In this document: positions 6,918 to 13,608 of the stretch, piece by piece
Numbering within the stretch: the first letter of the stretch is position 1
How the letters are laid out: each line of letters opens with the position of its first letter
Assembly: GCA_903895475.1 (NCBI GenBank)
Contig: CAITUF010000070.1
Span: 1-17,656 of the forward strand
From: an uncultured Opitutia bacterium
GTDB lineage: Bacteria; Verrucomicrobiota; Verrucomicrobiia; Opitutales; UBA953
Length of the DNA stretch: 17,656 bases
Direction of reading: 5' to 3'
The notes under the pieces: model-generated
The model's input: only the letters and a program-made list of their open reading frames with translations
The model's database searches: none
What the model was told of the DNA's origin: nothing
Program-made: the position numbers and the translations under genes

Positions 6918-8015
6918 ATGCGCCCGCTCCTCCCCCTCCTCGCTCTCATGTCCGCCACCGCTTTTGCCGCCGACCTTACTTATTACATCGGTACCTCCGG
7001 CCCTCAGGCGAAGGGTATTTTACGCGGTACCATCGATGCGGAGACGGGTAAACTTTCCGCCCCCGTCGTCATCGCTGAGGCGAAAGGGGCTTCCTTCCTG
7101 GCCTTGAGCAACGACGGTAAGGTCTTGTACGCGACCGCCGAAATCGCGGGTGGCGGCGTCGCCGCCTATCGCCTATCGGCCGATGGTAAGGCGACCTTCC
7201 TGAATGTTCAGGACACGAAGGGCAAGGGCGCCACCCACGTCTCGGTCGATCAAACGGGCAAGTTCCTCTTCGCCGCAAACTATGGTTCGGGCTCGGTGGC
7301 TTGCTTGCCGCTCCAAGCGGATGGCTCAATCGGCGCGGCCAGTAGTTTCTTTCAGCAGGAAGGTTCGGGGCCGAACAAGGGCCGCCAAGCGGGTCCGCAT
7401 GCCCACGGCATTTATCCGGACGTGGCGAACCGTTTTGTTTACGTGCCCGACCTCGGCACGGATGATATCTTCATCTACCGCTTTGATGCGACTAAGGGCA
7501 CCTTGACCCCAAATGAGCCTAAGTCTGGTCGTGTGGCACCTGGTGCGGGTCCCCGTCACCTCGCCTTCCATCCCAAGGGTGGCTTTGCCTATGTCTGCAA
7601 CGAGATGCTCCTGACGGTGAGCACCTTCAGCGTGGACGCATCAACGGGCGCCATGAAGGAGGTGCAGGTCCTACCGACGCTACCCGAAGGAGCTTCGGCC
7701 AAGGGTGCTTCCACGGCAGAGATTTTTTGCCATCCGAACGGGAAGGCGCTCTACGTTTCCAACCGTGGCCATAACTCGCTCGCGGTCTATGCTATCGGGG
7801 CCGACGGTAAACTCACCCTCATCCAGCATGCACTCGATGTGCCGGCAGTGCCGCGCGGCTTCGGCCTAAGTAACGACGGCCGCTGGCTCTTGTGCGCCGG
7901 CCAGAAGTCCGGCACGATCAACGCTTATCGCGTCGACTCAGCCACGGGCAAACTGACGGACACCCAGCAGGCGGTCGAAGCGGGGTCGTCCTGCTGCATC
8001 GTCTTCGCGCGCTGA
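6918..8015 (+). CDS. Secreted 6-phosphogluconolactonase-like beta-propeller protein
   Basis: This 365-residue protein is of the lactonase family with a seven-bladed beta-propeller. Blade-like repeats are visible, such as GASFLALSNDGKVLYATAE, THVSVDQTGKFLFAANYGSG, PRHLAFHPKGGFAYVCNE and FGLSNDGRWLLCAGQ. The family-typical HAHGI-type segment is PHAHGIYPD, and it ends SSCCIVFAR. I chose the ATG at 6918 because it opens a signal peptide (MRPLLPLLALMSATAFAA); an in-frame extension to 6846 would overlap the sulfatase and lacks this. Cytoplasmic relatives hydrolyse 6-phosphogluconolactone. An exported copy more likely acts on another sugar lactone, but this is inference. It is the last gene of the operon, 19 bases before a hairpin terminator. 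Confidence 0.88.
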   Translation: MRPLLPLLALMSATAFAADLTYYIGTSGPQAKGILRGTIDAETGKLSAPVVIAEAKGASFLALSNDGKVLYATAEIAGGGVAAYRLSADGKATFLNVQDTKGKGATHVSVDQTGKFLFAANYGSGSVACLPLQADGSIGAASSFFQQEGSGPNKGRQAGPHAHGIYPDVANRFVYVPDLGTDDIFIYRFDATKGTLTPNEPKSGRVAPGAGPRHLAFHPKGGFAYVCNEMLLTVSTFSVDASTGAMKEVQVLPTLPEGASAKGASTAEIFCHPNGKALYVSNRGHNSLAVYAIGADGKLTLIQHALDVPAVPRGFGLSNDGRWLLCAGQKSGTINAYRVDSATGKLTDTQQAVEAGSSCCIVFAR

Positions 8016-8033
8016 GCGGAAATTCAGGTAAGC

Positions 8034-8060
8034 AAAAGGGCGCCCGACGGGCGCCCTTTT
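8034..8060. terminator. Bidirectional intrinsic terminator between convergent genes
   Basis: AAAAGGGCGCCC (8034-8045) pairs perfectly with GGGCGCCCTTTT (8049-8060) around a 3-base GAC loop. The GC-rich core is flanked by A and T tracts, so transcripts from both sides end in a U tract. It sits between the lactonase stop (8015) and the convergent small gene's stop (8082). Confidence 0.88.
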
Positions 8061-8081
8061 CGTTCGCGGAAGAGGTGACGA

Positions 8082-8345
8082 TTAGTCGCGCTTCCGCTTA
8101 TCGGTCGTCTTGCAGGGCTTGCAGACAAAAATCTTAAAGATGCCACCGCCGTCGTCGGGTAACATTTCAAAACCTTCGAGTTCCATCTCCTTCTTGCACT
8201 TCGGGCAGACGGGAATGGCGGGAGGTGCGACCTTCGGGGCGGAGGGCTTGATTTCAGGCTTGGTCTCGGGCTTGGTGTCCGCGGCGACGACGCCCGCAAA
8301 GAGTCCACAGAATAGGCAGATTAGCAGGGCGGGGCGAAGGGGCAT
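8082..8345 (-). CDS. Small secreted protein with a four-cysteine zinc-ribbon-like motif
   Basis: This 87-residue protein of unknown function has a signal peptide at about 1-22 (LLICLFCGLFAGVVAA). A short Lys-Pro-Glu repeat stretch (KPETKPEIKPSAPK) runs over about 25-38. The compact C-terminal domain has CPKC at 47-50 and CKPC at 75-78. Two CxxC pairs about 24 residues apart suggest a zinc ribbon; exported zinc ribbons are less common than cytoplasmic ones. CPKCK lacks the His needed for heme attachment. It ends in a basic tail (KTTDKRKRD). It converges on the lactonase operon, shares its terminator, and is divergent from the PSCyt gene across 98 bases. No strong ribosome binding site is present. 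Confidence 0.7.
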   Translation of the reverse strand: MPLRPALLICLFCGLFAGVVAADTKPETKPEIKPSAPKVAPPAIPVCPKCKKEMELEGFEMLPDDGGGIFKIFVCKPCKTTDKRKRD

Positions 8346-8443
8346 AAAAGAAGCCTGACGTTTCTTGAAAGAGACGGAAAGGTAAAACTATGCGAACTTG
8401 CGCAACGGCTTGATAAGCGGCGGTGACCCCCTAGTTTGCCCAG

Positions 8444-10840
8444 ATGCGGAGTCCCCTCGTCCTCGCCTTTTTCCTTGCCGTCGCCCCTTTGGGTGCGGCG
8501 GTAGATTTCGATCACGAAATCGTGCCGCTCCTCCGCAAGCAGTGCGGTGAGTGCCACACGGGCGACAAGCGTAAGGGCGGTTTCTCCATGAATACGCGGG
8601 TTTCCTTGCTCGAAGGCAGCGAGAATGGGGCCGTCGTGGTACCGTCTGATGTGGCTAAAAGTAAGTTACTAGAACTTGTGGCGAGCGCTGACCTGGATGT
8701 GCGTATGCCGCCCAAGGGGCCTGGCCTGAGTCCGGCGGAGGTTGCCAAATTGAAGGCGTGGATTGCCGAGGGGGCGGTGTGGACGAGCGGGTTTGCCTTT
8801 AAGCAACCAGCTTACGAGCCGCCCTTGAAGCCCCGAGCACCGGTGCTGCCGACGGCCCAGGATGGCCGCGAGCACCCCCTCGATCGCGTCCTCGACGCGT
8901 GGGTGAAGGCGAAGCAATTGCCCCGTCCCGCCGTCGCCGATGACGCGACCTTCTTGCGTCGCGTTCACTTGGACTTGGTCGGGGTCTTGCCGACGGCCGC
9001 CGAAAACGCCGCCTTCCTCGCCGAGCGCGCTCCGGATAAGCGGGCCAAACTGGTCCGGGCCTTGCTGTCCCGGGATGCCGACTACGCGGACCATTGGATG
9101 GTGTTCTGGAACGACCTCCTCCGTAATGATTATGCTGGTACGGGCTACATCGATGGTGGCCGTAAGCAGATTACGGGGTGGCTGTACGCCGCCCTCTCAG
9201 AGAATAAGCCGTACGATGTCTTCGTGCGTGAACTCATCGCGCCGACGCCGGTCAGCGAAGGGTTTGCCAAGGGTATCATCTGGCGCGGGAGCGTGAGCGC
9301 GGGCGCGCGTCCGGAGCTACAGTTCTCCCAGAGTATCTCCCAGACTTTTCTGGGCATTAACATGAAGTGCGCGTCCTGCCATGACAGCTTCGTGGATCGC
9401 TGGAAGCTCCGCGACGCCTATGGTTTAGCGGCCATCACTTCCAATCAGCCCTTGGAACTGGTGCGTTGCGACATCCCCACTGGGAAGACGGCCGTGGCCG
9501 CTTGGCCCTTCCCCGAACTCGGCCAAGTCGATCCGACGAAGCCACGCACCGAGCGCTTGCAGCAATTGGCGGCGCTCATGACGCATCCCGAGAATGGTCG
9601 GCTGCAACGCACAATCGTCAATCGACTCTGGCATCGTCTCATGGGTCGGGGGGTCGTTCATCCCGTCGACTCGATGCAAACCGAGCCTTGGAATCAGGAC
9701 CTGCTCGATGTCCTCGCCAATCGTCTCGTGGAGTCTAAGTATGACCTGAAGGCCGTCTTGGAATTTATCGCGACTTCGCAGGCCTACCAGTCGCGGACCG
9801 AAACGTTGACGCGTACGACGGACGATAAAGGCTATGTATATCGTGGCCCGCGTGCCAAACGGCTGACGGCTGAACAGTTCGTCGATGCCCTGTGGCGACT
9901 GACGGGTACGGCCCCGCTGAAGGTCGATGCCGCCGTGGCCCGGACGCCGGCGGGGCAGGCGTCCATGGCGTGGCAGGCACAACCACTTTGGTCTAACGAT
10001 AAGGCCAAGGGAGCGCTCCCTCCGGTGGGCGAGACCCGCGTCTTCCGCCTGCGCTTCCAGGTGCCCGCGGGCTTGGCCAAAGCTGGCTGCGTTGTTTCGT
10101 GTGACAATAGCTATGAACTCTTCGTCAATGGTAAGACGGCCTCTAAGGGCGACGATTGGCAGGCGCCGCAGGCCTTCGACCTAACTTCCTATCTCCGAGC
10201 CGGTGAAAACGAATTCCTCTTGGTCGGTCGTAATGGCGGCAATGCGCCAAACGCCGCCGCCATTTGGCTACAGGCCTTCCTCCGCGACGCCAACGGTAAG
10301 GACATTACCATCGCGACCAGTCGCGCGTGGGAATGGACAGCCGCGGTGCCGAACGCCAAGGGCGTCCTGCCGGCGAACGCCACCTGGCGCCCCGTGGCGG
10401 TGCTGGCCAATCCCGTCTGGGCTACGGGCGAGCCTAAGATGGCCGAGCTCCTCGCGCAGTTGTCCGGTAAGGGCGTCCCGTCGGCCCGTGCCTCATTGGT
10501 GAAGTCCGATTTACTGCAACGTTCGCTAGGTCGGCCTAACCGCGAGCAGATTGTCTCCATGCGCCCTAATGAATTGAGCACACTGGAAGCCATCGACCTC
10601 GCTAATGGCCAAGCCTTCACTGACCTGCTCGGCCGGGGTGCGGCCAACCTTTTGCGTCGTCCCTGGAAGTCGCCCGATGATTTTACCCAGTGGCTCTATA
10701 TCTCCGCCTTGTGCCGTTCGCCCTCCGCCGCTGAGTTGAAGGTGGCGCAGGAAATTCTCGGCCCGCGGCTTAACGAGCAAGGCGTCGCCGACCTACTCTG
10801 GGCCGTTTGCATGCTCCCCGAATTTCAGACTATCCGCTAA
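8444..10840 (+). CDS. PSCyt1-DUF1549-DUF1553 protein with inserted beta-sandwich-like domain
   Basis: This 798-residue exported protein has a signal peptide at about 1-19. A Planctomycete-type cytochrome c domain (PSCyt1) follows, with heme motif CGECH at 34-38 and a likely axial Met in MPP (88-90). DUF1549 (PSCyt2) runs from about 143 to 345 and holds a second motif, CASCH, at 309-313. DUF1553 (PSD1) is split into about 370-507 and about 670-798. Residues about 525-665 between the two parts look like a jelly-roll carbohydrate-binding or glycosidase accessory domain (FRLRFQVPAGL, SYELFVNGK, LTSYLRAGENEFLLV). This family is greatly expanded in PVC bacteria and its biochemical role is not established; heme-dependent redox chemistry on polysaccharides has been a common guess. 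A DUF1501 partner follows 5 bases after its stop. Confidence 0.9.
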   Translation: MRSPLVLAFFLAVAPLGAAVDFDHEIVPLLRKQCGECHTGDKRKGGFSMNTRVSLLEGSENGAVVVPSDVAKSKLLELVASADLDVRMPPKGPGLSPAEVAKLKAWIAEGAVWTSGFAFKQPAYEPPLKPRAPVLPTAQDGREHPLDRVLDAWVKAKQLPRPAVADDATFLRRVHLDLVGVLPTAAENAAFLAERAPDKRAKLVRALLSRDADYADHWMVFWNDLLRNDYAGTGYIDGGRKQITGWLYAALSENKPYDVFVRELIAPTPVSEGFAKGIIWRGSVSAGARPELQFSQSISQTFLGINMKCASCHDSFVDRWKLRDAYGLAAITSNQPLELVRCDIPTGKTAVAAWPFPELGQVDPTKPRTERLQQLAALMTHPENGRLQRTIVNRLWHRLMGRGVVHPVDSMQTEPWNQDLLDVLANRLVESKYDLKAVLEFIATSQAYQSRTETLTRTTDDKGYVYRGPRAKRLTAEQFVDALWRLTGTAPLKVDAAVARTPAGQASMAWQAQPLWSNDKAKGALPPVGETRVFRLRFQVPAGLAKAGCVVSCDNSYELFVNGKTASKGDDWQAPQAFDLTSYLRAGENEFLLVGRNGGNAPNAAAIWLQAFLRDANGKDITIATSRAWEWTAAVPNAKGVLPANATWRPVAVLANPVWATGEPKMAELLAQLSGKGVPSARASLVKSDLLQRSLGRPNREQIVSMRPNELSTLEAIDLANGQAFTDLLGRGAANLLRRPWKSPDDFTQWLYISALCRSPSAAELKVAQEILGPRLNEQGVADLLWAVCMLPEFQTIR

Positions 10841-10845
10841 ACGTC

Positions 10846-12309
10846 ATGTCCCTCCCTCACGGTTTACCTCTCGATCCCGCTTTGCCTGAACCCTTGGCCC
10901 GGCGGGAGTTTTTACGTCTCCTCGCGGGTGCGGGTTTGGCCACCTTATCGTTGGGTGCCCCGAAGTTGCTCGGGTCCGACGACAAGCCGGTCGTCCACCC
11001 GCCCGCCAAGGCGGATGCGTGTATCCTCATCTGGCTTGCCGGTGGGATGGCGGCGCCCGAAACCTTCGATCCGAAGCGCTATGCGCCGTACGAGAAGGGC
11101 CTCGAATATAAGCGCGTGCTGAGCACCTTCCCCGCTATTAACACTTCGGTGGATGGCGTGCGTATCTGCCAAGGCCTTGAGTCGATCGCTCAAGTGATGG
11201 ACCGGGCGACCCTCATTCGCTCGGCGGTTCAGCCCGACCTCGGTAGTATCCTGCACTCCCGTCACCAATTCCATTGGCATACGGGTTATGTGCCACCGCA
11301 GACCGTCGCGGCGCCGCACATCGGTGCGTGGATGGCGCGCGTCCTCGGTCCGCGTAATCCCGTCATGCCCGCGTTCATCAACATCGGCCAGCGCCTCGAA
11401 GGCGTCGGCGAAAGCGAAGAGCTTAAGGCGTTTACGACTGGCGGCTTCTTTGGCGGTGAATACGGTCCGATGAACCTGCCGTTTCCGGAGGACGCCGCCG
11501 CGGCGGTCCGTCCGCCGAAGGGCATGGATGCAGGGCGTTTCGTCAACCGCGACAAGGAATTCCGGCGCTTGGTCGATGCGACGCCACACCGCGATTTACT
11601 CAGCGATTACCAGCAGGAGTCGATGCTCCGCTCGATGGATAATGCCTACCGCCTCCTCAGTGCGAAGGAGCGTGCAGCGTTTGACCTAACCTTGGAGCCC
11701 AAGGAAGTGCAGCAGGCCTACGACACCTCTCGCTTTGGTCGCGGTTGCTTACTCGCGCGTCGCCTCGTCGAGAATGGTGCTCGCTTCGTCGAAGTGACGA
11801 CGGAGTACGTGCCTTTCTTCCAGTGGGACACGCACGGCAAGGGCCACGATATGGTTTCGAAGATGCATAAGGAAATCGATCGGCCGATTGCGCGCCTGAT
11901 TCGTGACCTCGAGGCCCGCGGGCTCTTGGACCGCACCTTGGTCGTCATCGCCAGTGAGTTCAGCCGCGATGCGATGATTGAAGGTCGTCCGGGCTCCAAG
12001 GCGGGTGACCAATCCTTCCATAAAGGGACGACCATCGAGAACCCTGACCACTACGGCCTGCACCGTCACTTCACCGGCGGCACCAGTGTGGTTATGTTCG
12101 GCGGCGGCGTCGGTAAGGGCAAGGTGTACGGTGCAACCGCGGATGAGCGACCGCTCGTTGCGATCAAAGACCCGGTCTCCGTCGAGGACATGCACGCGAC
12201 GATTTTTACGGCAATGGGCATCAGCCCCAAAACGGCTTTCGACATCGAAGGCCGGCCCTTCTACGCGACGGTCGACGGCAAAGGGAAGTCCGCGAATATC
12301 TTCGGCTGA
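10846..12309 (+). CDS. Tat-exported DUF1501 protein
   Basis: This 487-residue protein belongs to DUF1501, distantly related to the alkaline phosphatase/sulfatase fold. I chose the ATG at 10846, 5 bases after the previous stop; an upstream TTG at 10807 would overlap that gene. The N-terminus has a twin-arginine signal, LARREFLRLLAGAG, with Arg19-Arg20, so it is exported folded, possibly with a bound cofactor or metal. Conserved-looking segments are GGMAAPETFDPKRY, SRHQFHWHTGY, FINIGQRLEG, WDTHGKGHD and IASEFSRD, rich in His, Asp and Glu as expected for metal binding. It is paired with the PSCyt/DUF1553 gene, an association seen repeatedly in PVC genomes, which suggests that the two work together. 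Reaction unknown. Confidence 0.9.
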   Translation: MSLPHGLPLDPALPEPLARREFLRLLAGAGLATLSLGAPKLLGSDDKPVVHPPAKADACILIWLAGGMAAPETFDPKRYAPYEKGLEYKRVLSTFPAINTSVDGVRICQGLESIAQVMDRATLIRSAVQPDLGSILHSRHQFHWHTGYVPPQTVAAPHIGAWMARVLGPRNPVMPAFINIGQRLEGVGESEELKAFTTGGFFGGEYGPMNLPFPEDAAAAVRPPKGMDAGRFVNRDKEFRRLVDATPHRDLLSDYQQESMLRSMDNAYRLLSAKERAAFDLTLEPKEVQQAYDTSRFGRGCLLARRLVENGARFVEVTTEYVPFFQWDTHGKGHDMVSKMHKEIDRPIARLIRDLEARGLLDRTLVVIASEFSRDAMIEGRPGSKAGDQSFHKGTTIENPDHYGLHRHFTGGTSVVMFGGGVGKGKVYGATADERPLVAIKDPVSVEDMHATIFTAMGISPKTAFDIEGRPFYATVDGKGKSANIFG

Positions 12310-13419
12310 TTAGCGCAGGGCGCGCAGTTCGGCCGTATGCGCGGCGATGGCCTGGCCGATGAGTTCGTCGGTGCGGCGCATCGCCTCGGGGAGAGGCATG
12401 TCCGTCGGTTTGATGGCGATGAGTAGGTCGAAATAGTCGCGGAGGCCAGGGGCGTCGGTCACGCTGCCCGCAATGCCCACGACCTTTTTACCGAGGCTTT
12501 TCGCGAGCTTAGCGACGCCGATCGGCCCTTTGCCTTGCAGGCTTTGGTCATCGAGTCTGCCTTCGCCCGTGAAGACGAGGTCGGCCTGGCGGATGCGTTC
12601 GGCGAGGCCGACTTGTGCGGCGATGAGCTCGAAGCCGCTCGTTAGTTTACCGCTGGCAAAGGCCATTAGCCCAAAGCCGAGGCCGCCGGCCGCGCCGGCG
12701 CCCGGTTGCTGCTGGTGGTCGGCGCCGGTGGCCGTCGCGGTCAACTGTGCAAGGTGTGCGAGCCGCTCTTCAAACCACGTAAAATCCTGCACCCCTGTTT
12801 GGGGTCCGTAGACGCGCGTGGCGCCCCGCGGTCCGAGCAAGGGGTTATCAACGTCGCAAGCGACCAAGATTTCGGGCAGCGGTTGTGGCGGGCGTTCAAT
12901 CCGCACGGCGGCTAAGATGGTCTCGAGCGTGGGCTGAAAGGCCGAGCCATCGGCCCGGAAGAAGCGCCAGCCCAGGGCCACGGCGACGCCGAGGCCGCCA
13001 TCGTTGGTGGCGCTGCCGCCGATACCGATGATGACTTTACGCGCGCCACTTGCCATGGCTGCGAGTAGCATTTCGCCGGTGCCGAACGTGGAGGCTAGCT
13101 TGGGCTGTAGGGGGCGGTCCTGCACTAAGGCCAGGCCACTGGCGGCGCTCATCTCTAGGATGGCAACTTGGGTGGCGGGCACCCAGCCGTAGCGGGCGAG
13201 TCGCGGCCGGGCTTGGGCGTCGAGAACGGTCGTTTCCCGCCAGACCCCGCGGAGGGCCGCCACCATCGCCTCGGTGGTTCCTTCGCCGCCATCGGCAATC
13301 GGACAGGCATCAAAAACTGCCCCCGGAAAGACGCTTTGGAGGGCCTTTTCGCAACTCTGAGCCACCCCTTGCGCCGACAGGGCACCCTTGAACTTATCGC
13401 TGGATAGGAGGATCCGCAT
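12310..13419 (-). CDS. Glycerate kinase (type 1, GlxK/GarK family)
   Basis: This 369-residue protein phosphorylates glycerate with ATP, most likely giving 2-phosphoglycerate as the E. coli GarK and GlxK enzymes do. Family motifs are complete: SSDKFKGALSA at 6-16, PIADGGEGTTEA at 40-51, FGTGEMLLAA at 112-121, GIGGSATNDGG at 132-142, a Gly-rich GAGAAGGLGFG at 240-250, and GEGRLDDQS at 285-293 followed by GKGPIGVAKLAK. No signal peptide is present, so it is cytoplasmic. Length fits the family (about 370-380). It converges on the DUF1501 gene with no base between the two stop codons and is divergent from the following PSCyt gene. AGAAG about 6 bases before the ATG is only a weak ribosome binding site. 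Confidence 0.94.
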   Translation of the reverse strand: MRILLSSDKFKGALSAQGVAQSCEKALQSVFPGAVFDACPIADGGEGTTEAMVAALRGVWRETTVLDAQARPRLARYGWVPATQVAILEMSAASGLALVQDRPLQPKLASTFGTGEMLLAAMASGARKVIIGIGGSATNDGGLGVAVALGWRFFRADGSAFQPTLETILAAVRIERPPQPLPEILVACDVDNPLLGPRGATRVYGPQTGVQDFTWFEERLAHLAQLTATATGADHQQQPGAGAAGGLGFGLMAFASGKLTSGFELIAAQVGLAERIRQADLVFTGEGRLDDQSLQGKGPIGVAKLAKSLGKKVVGIAGSVTDAPGLRDYFDLLIAIKPTDMPLPEAMRRTDELIGQAIAAHTAELRALR

Positions 13420-13496
13420 GGGCGGCTTCTTTTAGCATCGTTTGGCCCAGCGGGGAAGGGCATTCCACCTTTTTTAGTAGCCCGCATCCATCCCTC

Positions 13497-13525
13497 TTGC
13501 ATCCCCTCCCTGAGGGTTTTATTTT
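13497..13525 (+). promoter_or_regulatory. Candidate promoter for the large PSCyt gene
   Basis: TTGCAT (13497-13502) and TATTTT (13520-13525) are 17 bases apart, moderate matches to -35 and -10. The spacer holds the CTCCCTGAGGGT motif (13506-13517) that also occurs before the next paralogue. CCCT (13504-13507) and AGGG (13513-13516) can form a small hairpin followed by T-rich sequence, so part of this could alternatively be a weak terminator. Confidence 0.35.
13506..13517 (+). promoter_or_regulatory. Shared upstream motif, copy 1 (CTCCCTGAGGGT)
   Basis: This 12-base motif starts 103 bases before the ATG at 13609. It matches the copy at 16904-16915 at 11 of 12 positions, although the rest of the two leaders is largely unrelated. 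An AGAG..TTAcC segment follows each copy. A shared regulator site is the simplest reading. Confidence 0.35.
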
Positions 13526-13608
13526 ACTAAAGAGTTACCCTTAGCGTTCCCCCTCGGAACCATCCCACTCGGGTCGCTGTTTAATCCCTCACCATTTCGC
13601 CGTTGCCC

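Noticed and set aside
8082..8345. CPKCK as a c-type heme site in the small secreted protein
   Set aside because: The final residue is Lys, not His, so the CXXCH heme-attachment rule is not met; two CxxC pairs fit a zinc ribbon better.
8365..8394. TTGAAA...TATGCG as a promoter for the PSCyt/DUF1553 gene
   Set aside because: The spacer is 18 bases and the -10 matches at only half of its positions; too weak to list as a feature.
9425..9982. Minus-strand open frame of 185 codons inside the PSCyt/DUF1553 gene
   Set aside because: The plus strand encodes conserved DUF1553 sequence here; the opposite frame shows no domain or signal peptide.
10807..10845. TTG start giving a longer DUF1501 protein
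   Set aside because: It overlaps the end of the preceding gene, and the extension only places more residues before the Tat signal.
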